Assembly (NCBI GenBank): GCA_002897635.1
Contig: BDTD01000036.1
Span: 1 to 64,000 of the forward strand
Direction of reading: 5' to 3'
DNA: 64,000 nucleotides
Origin: a bacterium BMS3Abin11
GTDB taxonomy: Bacteria; Pseudomonadota; Gammaproteobacteria; BMS3Bbin11
Positions 26,693 to 37,170 of the stretch are shown here, piece by piece; within the stretch, counting starts at the first letter, position 1, and the number at the start of each line of letters is the position of its first letter. The position numbers and the translations under genes were made by a program. The notes under the pieces were generated by a model that made no database searches, was not told where the DNA came from, and saw nothing but the letters and a program-made list of their open reading frames with translations.

Positions 26693-27091
26693 TCAGAAAA
26701 TAGGAGGGCGCAAGGGGGGGCGGTAATTCTCATTGGTAGAGAAAGGATCAGTAGCTGAAAAGAAACTGATAACTACATCACGTTGAGATAGAGTTGATGT
26801 TTGGTCCAATAAAACTGGCGTAGTCGAAGCCTCATTAAAGCAGGGACTCTGGCAGGAATATTCACCTTTATGACAACAGGAGTCTATAAAGTACTGACGC
26901 TCGCTAATTGCTGCCATATCCGTTGCCCTGTCAATAGCATCCTGACCATCAACAGATGAATGATTGTGCCCTGTCTTATCAATACATTCTTCATGCTCGG
27001 CTGCAAATGAAGATGCAACAGAAGCCAGTAGCAGAATCAAAATCATGATTCGCAACATTGTTCCAGATAATTTTTTGTAAATATACAACAT
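26693..27091 (-). CDS. Small secreted CzcI-like protein upstream of the porin
   Basis: A 121-132 residue exported protein. The signal peptide (MLRIMILILLLASVASSFAA) precedes a His/Cys-containing part (EHEECIDKTGHNHSS, FIDSCCHKGEYSCQSPC) and a tail ending YRPPLRPPIF. The layout matches the proteins at 17158 and 27281: signal, Cys/His cluster, proline-rich C-terminus. It heads the porin-cytochrome unit and is divergent from the czc operon leader. ATG at codon 12 (27058) fits the signal peptide better than the first ATG. Function unknown. Confidence 0.6.
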   Translation of the reverse strand: MLYIYKKLSGTMLRIMILILLLASVASSFAAEHEECIDKTGHNHSSVDGQDAIDRATDMAAISERQYFIDSCCHKGEYSCQSPCFNEASTTPVLLDQTSTLSQRDVVISFFSATDPFSTNENYRPPLRPPIF

Positions 27092-27280
27092 AATAATATA
27101 TGAAGAATATACCTGACCACAACTAGACTATATACCAAATTACGAGATTATATTAGCATATCATTAAATTATTTATATTAATATATGTCAAAGAATGTTG
27201 TCTTTCTCCAACATATCCACACGTTTTGAATGATTCAGTGACTTCGCATCATTATCTATCATGTTGTACAATGAAAGAAT

Positions 27281-27595
27281 ATGAAAAAGCTTCTTATCAA
27301 TGTCATTATATTCTTCCTGCTCAGTAGCAATGTGGTATGGGCCATTGGTGTGGCAGATCTGGTTCAGGAACATAAAAAACAAAATCACTCTTCTGCTACG
27401 TCTGGCGATGTTGATCCAGTAAATCTGAACAATTCGTCCAGCAAACACTGCTGCCATGACGCTGTCCATTTTCTTGGTATCCTTAATAACAGCAGTGAAA
27501 TAATTACCCGTAGCGCCCTGAGTACAATAGCAACCAGTAATCATGCCCGGGCTTCCCAGGCATACCAGCCCCCTCTTCCACCCCCCAACGTCTGA
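27281..27595 (+). CDS. Small secreted CzcI-like leader of the czc operon
   Basis: A 104-residue exported protein: signal peptide MKKLLINVIIFFLLSSNVVW, a His/Cys part (VQEHKKQNHSS, SSKHCCHDAVHFLG) and a tail ending YQPPLPPPNV. It lies 68 bases upstream of czcC, the position of czcI in characterised Czc systems, where CzcI is thought to modulate expression or act in the periplasm. The two sibling proteins in this window share only the layout and the C-terminal proline motif. The 27092-27280 gap to the divergent sibling gene is very AT-rich and must hold both promoters. Confidence 0.65.
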   Translation: MKKLLINVIIFFLLSSNVVWAIGVADLVQEHKKQNHSSATSGDVDPVNLNNSSSKHCCHDAVHFLGILNNSSEIITRSALSTIATSNHARASQAYQPPLPPPNV

Positions 27596-27663
27596 TTTCT
27601 GAATAAATTGCTTCGCGCGCATCTAGACAGATGTGCTGTTGTAACCTTTTCAGGAATTATTAA

Positions 27664-28929
27664 ATGATTAACAAGACATTACTCGTGTCTGCACTTTGTG
27701 CAGGCCTGCTCGCGGTTCCTACGTGGGCAAATCAAACAAAACCGGCCGTGTCGCTGGATAACTATGCGCCAGCGGATCTCACCACACTCATTTCGGACAC
27801 GCTGCCTGACCACCCGCGCCTGCTCGCCGCCAGGGATGCCCTGCAAGCGGCTATCACGCGCCTGCAGGCGGCGGGACGGCCGCTGTATAACCCGGAACTG
27901 GAGTTTGATACGGAGAATACCGATATCAATACGACAGTATTGCAGTACAGCCAGAAGATAGACAGCGGCGGACAGCGCAAGGCAAGAACAGGGGTTGCCG
28001 AAGCCGAACTGAAAGCCGCCCGCGCCGAGTTCGAGCTGGCCGAGTTATCGCTACTTCACGATTTGTTGACCGCACTGTCTGACCAGCAGTCAGGCAAAGA
28101 GATTGCAGCTCTCGCCGTTGAAGGACTGGAGCTAATGCGCGAGTTTGCCGATATTGCTAAGCGCCGCTACCAGGCAGGCGACCTCTCACAGGTAGAAACC
28201 AACCTCGCACAGCTGGCCTACAACGAAGCGATGATGGCACACGCACAGGCGCTGACAGCTTATACTGTTGCCCGGGAAAGGGTCATCGCCCTTTTCCCCA
28301 CACCACCGGCTAAAACCAGCGTACTGCCAGAATCACTACCCTCGCCTGTCCTGCCAGCGGATATAGAAGCATTCGTCATTGAACTGCCAACTATTCGAAA
28401 ATCAGCATCCAATATTGGTGCCTTGAGTGAGCGCGTGGCGCTTCGAAATAGTGAGCGCAGCTGGGAGCCAACGCTTGCCGTACGTGGTGGCAGGGAAAAT
28501 GATAAATCCCTGGTTGGGCTGACATTGAGCCTGCCGCTCAAGATACGAAACGATCAGAAGGCTGAAGTACAAACAGCACGTCAGGAACTGGCACAGGCAG
28601 AACAAATACTTCGCCAGACGGAGCGCGACCTGAAGGCGCGGGTTTTGAGCAGCACGCAACGCTATCGCCTGCTGCGTTCGGCATTCGACGCCTGGAGGAA
28701 AAGCGGTCGTGGGCATATCGATAGCCAGCTCGCGCTGACCAAACGCCTGTGGCGCAGCGGCGATATGAGCACCACCGACTATCTCGTGCAGCTCAAGCAG
28801 GCACTGGATACGCAGGCTTCGGGAATCGAACTGCGCAACCAGATGTGGCGCAGCAGCTTCGAATGGATGAAAGATACAGCCATCATCGACGACTGGCTGA
28901 AAATTACGAACACAGGAATAGACAAATGA
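27664..28929 (+). CDS. czcC: CzcC/CusC-type outer-membrane efflux protein
   Basis: TolC-family outer-membrane channel of a heavy-metal RND pump. The signal peptide (MINKTLLVSALCAGLLAVPT) is followed by long helical hairpins characteristic of TolC proteins (LIEQ-like repeats: ARTGVAEAELKAARAEFELA; RQELAQAEQILRQTERDLKA), internally duplicated. The length of 421 is usual for CzcC. It is followed by the adaptor gene with a four-base ATGA overlap, and by the pump gene. The metal exported cannot be fixed from this subunit. Confidence 0.88.
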   Translation: MINKTLLVSALCAGLLAVPTWANQTKPAVSLDNYAPADLTTLISDTLPDHPRLLAARDALQAAITRLQAAGRPLYNPELEFDTENTDINTTVLQYSQKIDSGGQRKARTGVAEAELKAARAEFELAELSLLHDLLTALSDQQSGKEIAALAVEGLELMREFADIAKRRYQAGDLSQVETNLAQLAYNEAMMAHAQALTAYTVARERVIALFPTPPAKTSVLPESLPSPVLPADIEAFVIELPTIRKSASNIGALSERVALRNSERSWEPTLAVRGGRENDKSLVGLTLSLPLKIRNDQKAEVQTARQELAQAEQILRQTERDLKARVLSSTQRYRLLRSAFDAWRKSGRGHIDSQLALTKRLWRSGDMSTTDYLVQLKQALDTQASGIELRNQMWRSSFEWMKDTAIIDDWLKITNTGIDK

Positions 28930-30101
28930 TTATGCCTATAAAACCACTACACGTAGCACTTCTTATATCGATGGCGACTATGACTTACGCCTTCACGGTA
29001 GAGAGTAATCCCACCAATACGTCTTCTGCATCACCTGCTCATGAAGAACAGGGACACGATAAGGGCGGCGAACATGAAGAATCCGCTACGGTGCAGCTGA
29101 CCCCCGAGCAGCTGAAGACAGCCGGCATAGAAGTGACCAGACTTGCACTGGGTAATGTCGCCGGGATATTAACCGCACCGGGTGAAATTATGCTGAATGA
29201 CTATCGCACGGTAAAAATCACACCACGTATAGCCGCTCAGATCATAGAACGCCATGCCCGACTCGGTGATATCGTCGAGCAAGGCCAGCCTCTGGTGACC
29301 CTGTCCAGTGTAGAAATGGCACAGGCCGAAGGCGAACTGCTGGTTGCTGACCGCGAATGGCGGCGAGTTAAATCTCTTGGCCGCAAAGTCGTTTCGGAAA
29401 AACGCTATACCGAAGCCCGTGTCAGCAGGGATCAGGCAAGTGCAAAAGTCCGTGCCTATGGAATGTCACATGACGAAATAACCAACCTGCTTGATACAAA
29501 AAATAAAATTGCTGCAGACGGCACTTTCAGCTTGATTGCAACACTCAAGGGACGTGTCCTTGTGGATGATTTTGTTATCGGTGAACGAGTGGAACCTGGT
29601 CGTGAACTAATGGTTATTGCAGATGAATCCGTCATGTGGGTGGAAGCACGGGTACGCCCTGCCGATGCCGCCCGCATTAGTTCAGGTAATCCTGCCACTA
29701 TTCAGGTTGGAAACAGGATATTCCAGGCCAAAGTCAGCCAGATCCACCATACCCTTGATGAAACTACTCGCACGCTGGCAGTGCGGCTGGATGTGGAAAA
29801 TGATGACGATCAGCTTCACCCAGGCATGTTCGTCAATGTACGCATTCAGACCAATACGGTTATACGGGCACTTAGTGTGCCTGAGTCAGCTGTACTACGC
29901 AGCCCTGATGGTGACTGGCAGGTACTGGTGCAGCAGGATGAACCGGGTGAGTTCAAAGCAGTAGAAATTGAATTGAAATATGTCAGCGACGGTAAGGCTA
30001 TCATCTCCGGTATCGAACCCGGCACTCCCGTGGTCACGCAAGGCGCTTTTTTTGTTCAGTCTGAGCTGGCAAAAAGTGGCTTCGAAATTCACAACCATTA
30101 G
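28926..30101 (+). CDS. czcB: CzcB/CusB-type periplasmic adaptor
   Basis: Membrane-fusion protein linking CzcA and CzcC in the periplasm. The N-terminus is a signal/anchor, then a His/Glu-rich stretch (HEEQGHDKGGEHEES) likely to bind metal. The adaptor core follows: barrel and lipoyl halves (TAPGEIMLNDYRTVKITPRI, GRVLVDDFVIGERVEPGREL), a helical hairpin (LLVADREWRRVKSLGRKVVS) and the membrane-proximal domain. ATG at 28926 overlaps the czcC stop as ATGA; the longer upstream frame is antisense-like noise within czcC. Cusb-type methionine ligands are not obvious. Confidence 0.88.
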   Translation: MIMPIKPLHVALLISMATMTYAFTVESNPTNTSSASPAHEEQGHDKGGEHEESATVQLTPEQLKTAGIEVTRLALGNVAGILTAPGEIMLNDYRTVKITPRIAAQIIERHARLGDIVEQGQPLVTLSSVEMAQAEGELLVADREWRRVKSLGRKVVSEKRYTEARVSRDQASAKVRAYGMSHDEITNLLDTKNKIAADGTFSLIATLKGRVLVDDFVIGERVEPGRELMVIADESVMWVEARVRPADAARISSGNPATIQVGNRIFQAKVSQIHHTLDETTRTLAVRLDVENDDDQLHPGMFVNVRIQTNTVIRALSVPESAVLRSPDGDWQVLVQQDEPGEFKAVEIELKYVSDGKAIISGIEPGTPVVTQGAFFVQSELAKSGFEIHNH

Positions 30102-30110
30102 GAGGCCACC

Positions 30111-33100
30111 ATGCTAAATAAAATTATTGATACTGCCGTCGGCAGTCGCCTGCTAGTGGTTATTGCTCTGGTTGCCATGGTATTTGGGGCCGTAATTATT
30201 CTGCCTAATCTCAATCTCGATGCCTTCCCTGATGTCACCAATATCCAGGTCACCGTCAATACGGAAGCACCTGGACTGGCCGCAGAAGAAGTTGAACAAT
30301 TGATCACCTTCCCGATTGAAGCGGTGATGTATAGCCTGCCAGATGTCGAGGAGGTACGCTCAATTTCCAAGACGGGCTTATCAGGAATTACCGTTGTTTT
30401 CAAAGAAGGAACCGACATCTATTTTGCCCGTTCACTGGTATTCGAGCGTCTGCTATCGGCTCGCGAGCAAATACCGAGCGGTATAGGTACACCGGCCATG
30501 GGACCGAATACTTCCGGCCTTGGGCAGGTGTTCCAGTACATGATCCGCTCTAAAGAACCCGGAAGATATGACAGCCAGACATTGCGCAGTCTTAATGACT
30601 GGGTGGTCAAACTATTGATCATGCCTGTAGGGGGTGTCACCGAAGTGCTCTCTTTTGGCGGCGAGGTACGACAATATCAGGTTCAGCTGGATCCTCAGCG
30701 CCTGCTGAGCTTCGATCTCCAGCCACGCGAAGTGACTGAGGCCATTGAGGTCAACAATCGCAATGCCGGAGGCTGGTATATGGATCGGGGCGCCGAACAA
30801 CTCGTCATTCGCGGTGTCGGCTGGATACGCCCGGGCCAGGATGGACTGCGTGATATCGGTAACATCCCGCTTAAAGACAAGAATGGTACCGTGGTACGGG
30901 TGAAAGATGTCGCGGCTGTTGAGTTTGGCGCTGAAATTCGCCAGGGGGCGGTCACCATGACCATGCGAGACAAAACCGGCTCTGCAAAACAACTCGGCGA
31001 AGTCGTCGTGGGTATAGTGATGAAACGTATGGGCGCGAATACCAAGGCCACTATTGATGGCATCAAGGATCGCTTGCCCGCTATTCAGCAGGCACTACCA
31101 GACGGCGTCATCATTGAACCATTCTATGACCAGTCCAAGCTGGTCGATAAAGCCGTCTCAACGGTAACCAAAGCACTACTGGAAGCCTTTGTACTGATTA
31201 TCGTTGTACTGCTACTGTTTCTGATGAACATCCGTGCGACCCTGCTGGTGCTTCTGTCTATCCCGATATCCATTGGTATGGCACTGATGGCCATGGCTTA
31301 CTGGGGGATATCGGCAAACCTGATGTCACTGGGTGGGCTGGCTATCGCTATTGGCATGATGGTCGATGGCTCGGTGGTAATGATGGAGCATATCTTCAGT
31401 CATCTGACGCATCCGGATGCCCAGCACAGAGAAGAACTACAGCAGGGTATTGATAGGGGCGACCCGCATCCCTATGACTCGGCGCATGATGATCACGGCA
31501 TGGCACTGCGCATCAAGGAGTCGGCCAAAGAAGTCGGTAGACCAGTGTTTTTTGCTGTGCTTATCATTACCATTGTATTTGCACCGTTGTTCGCACTCGA
31601 AGGCGTGGAGGGTAAGCTATTCCAGCCGATGGCAATTTCCATCGTTCTGGCCATGATTGCCTCACTGCTGGTAGCCTTGATAGTCATACCGGCACTGGCA
31701 ACCTTTGTTTTCAAAACAGGTATCAGGGAAAAAACCAGTCCGATTTTGAAACCAGTAGAAAAGCTGTATCGAGGATTATTGCAAAAATCACTGTCCCATC
31801 GGGCAGTAGTTGTGATAATAGCTCTCGGACTGTTTATTGCCTCGATCGCCCTGGTTCCTTTTCTGGGAACAGAGTTTGTACCGGAACTTGAAGAAGGTAC
31901 CATCAATGTACGTGTGACGCTGGCCCCCTCCTCCAGCCTCAATACCGCCATGGAAGTAGCACAGGTACTCGAGAAACAGTTGCTGACATTTCCAGAGGTA
32001 CTGTACGCCTCAAGTCGAGTCGGTCGTGCTGAAGTGGGTGGTGACCCTGAGCCTGTTTCCAATATCGAGATATTTATGGGTCTGAAACCGGTACCAGAAT
32101 GGACATCAGCGAAAAACCGTAAGGAAATTCAGAAGCTGATGGAAGAAAAAATGTCCATCGTGCCCGGTCTACTGTTTACTTTCTCACAGCCTATCGCTAC
32201 CCGTGTTGATGAACTGCTGTCGGGTGTTAAGGCTCAGCTTGCCATTAAACTATTTGGACCAGATCTGGCTGTACTGGTAGAAAAAGGCAAGGAGATTGAT
32301 GCCCTGGTCAAGAAGATTGATGGCACCACCGGTGTGGCGCTGGAGCAAAGCGAAGGTGAAGCACAGTTGGTTGTACGACCGGATCGAGACAAGCTGGCGC
32401 GCTACGGCATTCCCGTAAATCAGGTCATCAGCCTGGTGTCTGATGCAATTGGCGGGCAGAAGGCCGGCCAGGTGATCCAGGGTAATGAGCGTTATGATAT
32501 TTATGTCCGTCTGGCCAGGGAGCATCGTAACAGCATCGAAGCCATCAGTAACCTGATCCTGCAAGCCCCTGGCGGGGCATGGGTAAAGCTTAGTGATGTC
32601 GCCAGTGTCGGTATCGAATCCGGTCCGCCACAGATTCGCCGTGACGACGTACAACGCCGCGTGGTAATTCAGACCAATGTTGAAGGTCGCGACATGGGTG
32701 GGCTGGTAACAGAAATCGACCAACGCATCCGTGACGAAATCGACCTGCCTGCCGGTTACAGCATAGTCTACGGTGGCCAGTTCGAAAATCAGCAACGTGC
32801 ACAACAGCGTTTGATGATCGTTGTGCCGCTATCACTCGGGCTGATCTTTCTGCTGTTATATTTCGCCTTTAACTCAGTCGGCCAGGCATTGCTGATCATG
32901 CTCAATGTACCGCTGGCATTGATAGGTGGAATCGCTGCCCTGTTCTTTTCTGGACAATATCTATCGGTACCGGGGTCCATCGGCTTCATCGCCCTTTTTG
33001 GCGTTGCCGTACTAAATGGCGTAGTAATGGTGAATGCTATCAACCAGCGTGTCGAAGGCTGGACGGGTCCGGTGGATAAAGCCATATTCAGTGGTGCACT

Positions 33101-33323
33101 GTCACGTTTGCGCCCTGTATTGATGACTGCTTCTATTGCAGCACTGGGGCTCATCCCCATGCTATTGGCCAGTGGTGTCGGTTCGGAAGTGCAGCGTCCG
33201 TTAGCAACGGTTGTGGTAGGTGGATTATTTTCTTCTACCTTGCTGACCCTGTTCGTTCTGCCAGTCCTCTATACACGTTTCTCAAAGGGTAAGATCGAAA
33301 TGGATACCGGGCACGGTATTTAA
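30111..33323 (+). CDS. czcA: CzcA/CusA-family heavy-metal RND efflux pump
   Basis: Inner-membrane proton-driven pump, 1070 residues, of the HME-RND family. Conserved landmarks: LNLDAFPDVTNIQVTVNTEA near the N-terminus, PIEAVMYSLPDVEEVRSISK, the TM4 motif AIAIGMMVDGSVVMMEH with one aspartate, and GVEGKLFQPMAIS. The periplasmic segment reads FTFSQPIATRVDELLSGVKA; CusA has a methionine ligand near this point that is absent here, so a divalent-cation (Czc-like) specificity is more likely than Cu/Ag. A His/Asp-rich loop follows TM4 (HLTHPDAQH, DPHPYDSAHDDH), which is common in one subgroup. AGGAGG precedes the start. Confidence 0.9.
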   Translation: MLNKIIDTAVGSRLLVVIALVAMVFGAVIILPNLNLDAFPDVTNIQVTVNTEAPGLAAEEVEQLITFPIEAVMYSLPDVEEVRSISKTGLSGITVVFKEGTDIYFARSLVFERLLSAREQIPSGIGTPAMGPNTSGLGQVFQYMIRSKEPGRYDSQTLRSLNDWVVKLLIMPVGGVTEVLSFGGEVRQYQVQLDPQRLLSFDLQPREVTEAIEVNNRNAGGWYMDRGAEQLVIRGVGWIRPGQDGLRDIGNIPLKDKNGTVVRVKDVAAVEFGAEIRQGAVTMTMRDKTGSAKQLGEVVVGIVMKRMGANTKATIDGIKDRLPAIQQALPDGVIIEPFYDQSKLVDKAVSTVTKALLEAFVLIIVVLLLFLMNIRATLLVLLSIPISIGMALMAMAYWGISANLMSLGGLAIAIGMMVDGSVVMMEHIFSHLTHPDAQHREELQQGIDRGDPHPYDSAHDDHGMALRIKESAKEVGRPVFFAVLIITIVFAPLFALEGVEGKLFQPMAISIVLAMIASLLVALIVIPALATFVFKTGIREKTSPILKPVEKLYRGLLQKSLSHRAVVVIIALGLFIASIALVPFLGTEFVPELEEGTINVRVTLAPSSSLNTAMEVAQVLEKQLLTFPEVLYASSRVGRAEVGGDPEPVSNIEIFMGLKPVPEWTSAKNRKEIQKLMEEKMSIVPGLLFTFSQPIATRVDELLSGVKAQLAIKLFGPDLAVLVEKGKEIDALVKKIDGTTGVALEQSEGEAQLVVRPDRDKLARYGIPVNQVISLVSDAIGGQKAGQVIQGNERYDIYVRLAREHRNSIEAISNLILQAPGGAWVKLSDVASVGIESGPPQIRRDDVQRRVVIQTNVEGRDMGGLVTEIDQRIRDEIDLPAGYSIVYGGQFENQQRAQQRLMIVVPLSLGLIFLLLYFAFNSVGQALLIMLNVPLALIGGIAALFFSGQYLSVPGSIGFIALFGVAVLNGVVMVNAINQRVEGWTGPVDKAIFSGALSRLRPVLMTASIAALGLIPMLLASGVGSEVQRPLATVVVGGLFSSTLLTLFVLPVLYTRFSKGKIEMDTGHGI

Positions 33324-33383
33324 TGAACGAATACCAGGCAGCCATGGCAAGACTGTCTGATGTTCACAACCAGGAGGTAAAGA

Positions 33384-35303
33384 ATGTCCTGTTCTGATTC
33401 TAACGAGAATTTCACTGGCCCCTGGTGGCGCTTCCCCCCTCTACGCAATGCCCTGATTGCAGGTCTGATCGCCCTGCCTGCATGGATACTCGCTCTTACA
33501 GGTCTCATTGATTCAACTTTCGAGAACATGCTCTACTGGATCGCCATTCCGATCGGTGCATGGTTCTGGGTACAGGAAGGTATTGAGACACTTTATGAAG
33601 AGCATGAAATCGGTATTTCCATCTTGATGATAGCGGCCACGACTGGCGCAGGGATCTTGGGCATGTGGGAAGAAGCAGCCGCTCTGGTCGTGCTGTATAG
33701 TGCTGCAGAAGGTGTTGAGGAATTTGCTTTTGCCCGAACACGCACGGCTATACGCGCCTTGCTGGACCTTGCACCAAAGGAAGCCAGGGTCATTCGAAAT
33801 GATGAAGAACTGCTTATTCCGGCAGAAGAATTGAAAGTCGGCGACCTTTTTATTGTACGACCCGGTGAGTCGTTGCCAACAGACGGGAAAATAGTCAGCG
33901 GCACATCAAGTCTCGACGAATCACCTGTCACCGGCGAGTCTGTGCCTGTGGACAAAGGACCAGGAATGAAAGTCTTTGCTGCCAGCATAAACGGTCAGGG
34001 CGCACTAAGCATTGAGGCAAACAAAACCTTTGCGGATAACACCCTGTCACGCATCATCAAACTGGTTGAAGAAGCACAGGATCAGAAAGGTAGAGCTCAG
34101 CAGTGGATGGAAAAGTTCGGTCGGCGCTACAGTCCTGCCGTGCTTCTGGCATCTGCACTGATGGTATTGATACCCTGGCTCGCCTCCGCAGACATGCTCT
34201 TCTGGGCTGAGCGCGCCGTAGTCCTTCTGGTAGCCGCAGCTCCCTGTGCACTGATCATATCACTGCCAATCACCATGGCTGCAGGAATTGCCGGAGCTGG
34301 CAAACATGGGATTTTGATTAAGGGCGGCGCTCACCTGGAACATCTCGGTATTATCGATATTATTGCCTTCGACAAGACCGGCACCCTCACCTATGGCAAA
34401 CCACGGGTAACGGATCTCATCAGCAGTGACGACAAGAATAATTCAAACCTAATCGCTCTGGCATACGGTATGGAACGCAATTCCGAACACCCACTGGCTC
34501 ATGCTATCCGTAATTATGGCAATGACAGGGGAATAGCTCCTGTGAAAGTATCCGGCTTCTCGGCACTGACGGGATCGGGGATACAGGCGGACTGGAACGG
34601 CACGACCTGGTATATGGGAAAACCCGACCTGTTTCTCGAGATGGGACAGGATATCAGCCAGTTTGAAGATCAAATCAGCAGTCTTCAGAATGAAGGAAAA
34701 ACTGTCGTACTGGTTGGATCAAAAACCGAACTTCAGGGTCTTATCGCCATGCAGGATATCTTGCGTGATAATGTTGCACAAGCCATACAGTCACTGCATA
34801 AGCAGGGTATCCGCACAGTCATGCTGACAGGTGATAACATCAGAACAGCAAAGAGAATTGCCGAGCAGGTTGGCGTCGACGATGTACGGGCTGATCTGAG
34901 GCCCGAAGACAAGGTCGATGCGATCAGGAAATTACTTACCCAGGGTAAGGTTCTAATGATTGGAGATGGCGTCAACGATGCCCCTGCCCTGGCTACAGCC
35001 ACCTGTGGCGTCGCCATGGGTGCTGCTGGCACGGATGCCGCTATCGAGTCTGCCGATGTTGTGCTGATGGCAGATGACCTGAACAAACTTGTTGAAGTCA
35101 TGCAGCTTGGCCGTAAAGCAAGGAAGGTCAGCAGGCAGAATATCATTTTTTCTATTACTGTTCTTGCCTTACTTATCCCGCTTGGCGTGACAGGCATGAT
35201 CAGCATAGCCTTCACGGTGCTGGTCCATGAAGCGAGCGAGTTGCTTGCCGTTGCAAATGGCCTGCGTGCCGGAAAGATAACAGGGAAAATAGAAAACACC
35301 TGA
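33384..35303 (+). CDS. Heavy-metal P-type ATPase with APC membrane motif
   Basis: A 639-residue P1B-family ATPase without any N-terminal metal-binding domain. Core motifs are intact: DESPVTGESVPVDK, FDKTGTLTYGKPRV, GMERNSEHPLAHA (HP motif), LTGDNIRTAKRIAEQ, IGDGVNDAPALA. The metal-site motif in TM6 is AAPCALIIS, i.e. APC instead of the CPC or SPC of better-known subgroups, and the last membrane part reads VLVHEASELLAVANGLRAGK. Such proteins resemble the Zn/Cd and Co branches, but the ion is uncertain. AGGAGG precedes the start; it follows czcA by 60 bases and may share the operon, giving inner-membrane export to the periplasm upstream of the RND pump. Confidence 0.85.
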   Translation: MSCSDSNENFTGPWWRFPPLRNALIAGLIALPAWILALTGLIDSTFENMLYWIAIPIGAWFWVQEGIETLYEEHEIGISILMIAATTGAGILGMWEEAAALVVLYSAAEGVEEFAFARTRTAIRALLDLAPKEARVIRNDEELLIPAEELKVGDLFIVRPGESLPTDGKIVSGTSSLDESPVTGESVPVDKGPGMKVFAASINGQGALSIEANKTFADNTLSRIIKLVEEAQDQKGRAQQWMEKFGRRYSPAVLLASALMVLIPWLASADMLFWAERAVVLLVAAAPCALIISLPITMAAGIAGAGKHGILIKGGAHLEHLGIIDIIAFDKTGTLTYGKPRVTDLISSDDKNNSNLIALAYGMERNSEHPLAHAIRNYGNDRGIAPVKVSGFSALTGSGIQADWNGTTWYMGKPDLFLEMGQDISQFEDQISSLQNEGKTVVLVGSKTELQGLIAMQDILRDNVAQAIQSLHKQGIRTVMLTGDNIRTAKRIAEQVGVDDVRADLRPEDKVDAIRKLLTQGKVLMIGDGVNDAPALATATCGVAMGAAGTDAAIESADVVLMADDLNKLVEVMQLGRKARKVSRQNIIFSITVLALLIPLGVTGMISIAFTVLVHEASELLAVANGLRAGKITGKIENT

Positions 35304-35326
35304 TAAAAATATCTTAGCCTGGTCGA

Positions 35327-35363
35327 CAGTAGGAGTTCGCCCTCGACGCGATTATTTTTCGGC
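35327..35363. repeat. REP-like unit
   Basis: GTAGGAGTTCGCCCTCGACG followed by CGATTATTTTTCGG is related to the units at 9674, 45073 and 56529. Confidence 0.5.
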
Positions 35364-35432
35364 TAACAATACCTGTAAAATGGAATCGTGCCTGGGACAA
35401 TACTCCTGCAACGGGTCATAGAATGAATAGTG

Positions 35433-36440
<1,008 letters not shown>

Positions 36441-36468
36441 AAAGGGGAATAAACTTTACGATTGCTTT

Positions 36469-36930
36469 CTAATTTACATCGATAGAGATCTTCTTCGGTT
36501 TAACTTCTTCAACTTTTGGAAGCTCAAGTTCAAGAACACCATCCTTGTATCTTGCCTTGACATGGCTTTCATCTACATCTTTGCCAAGCCGAATGCTTCT
36601 AACATATTTACCATAACGACGTTCCTGTCGAAGTACACGACCATCATCTTCCTTCTCTTCATTTTCATATCGGGTCTCAGCATTAATAGTCAACACTCCG
36701 TCATTCATAGTGACATCGATATCTTCTTTCTTTACTCCGGGTATCTCTGCTCTGACCGTATAGCTATTGTCATTTTCATGCAGATCAATGGCCGGAACCA
36801 GACTGCCACCTGTTACATCACCCGGATTTGCTGAGTACGGCCTGTAGAAACCTTCAAACACATCATCCAGGCTATTATTAAAAAGACCCCAACCGATTTC
36901 ACGACCAGGCTGTTGTACGATATTTTTCAT
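36469..36930 (-). CDS. Small heat shock protein, Hsp20/alpha-crystallin family
   Basis: ATP-independent holdase chaperone of 153 residues. The alpha-crystallin domain spans about 45-140 (AIDLHENDNSYTVRAEIPGV, KKEDIDVTMNDGVLTI, then ARYKDGVLELELPKVEE), and the C-terminus has the IxI-type anchor KISIDV. The N-terminal DVFEGFYRPY segment matches the Hsp20 class common in environmental gammaproteobacteria rather than IbpA. A GGAGG ribosome-binding site precedes the start. A CTTGAAA and CCCATA pair lies upstream but with only eight bases between, so a sigma-32 promoter is not proven. Confidence 0.93.
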   Translation of the reverse strand: MKNIVQQPGREIGWGLFNNSLDDVFEGFYRPYSANPGDVTGGSLVPAIDLHENDNSYTVRAEIPGVKKEDIDVTMNDGVLTINAETRYENEEKEDDGRVLRQERRYGKYVRSIRLGKDVDESHVKARYKDGVLELELPKVEEVKPKKISIDVN

Positions 36931-37170
36931 ATCACACCTCCGTTCATTTATTTAAATTTAGCATTTAGCTAGCAGATACTGCACCCCATACCAAAGACAT
37001 GTGCAGTAGATCTGTTTCATATATGTGTATGGGTTTTTAATTTTCAAGGGGTGAAAATTTGGTATTTTTATTTTTATTTGTTGCGCTTGCACGCTGACAG
37101 CTTTTCGCCCTTCATGGATGAGTGACTTTTAGGATCAGTCTTCGCCTGTTCAAATCCGTTCCCGGCGGAT

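Noticed and set aside
30111-33323. CusA (Cu/Ag) identity for the RND pump
   Set aside because: The periplasmic segment has FSQPI where CusA carries a methionine ligand, so copper or silver specificity is not supported; Czc-like naming kept at family level.
37025-37060. Sigma-32 heat-shock promoter upstream of hsp20
   Set aside because: CTTGAAA and CCCATA are present, but only about eight bases apart rather than 11-15, so the match is not convincing.
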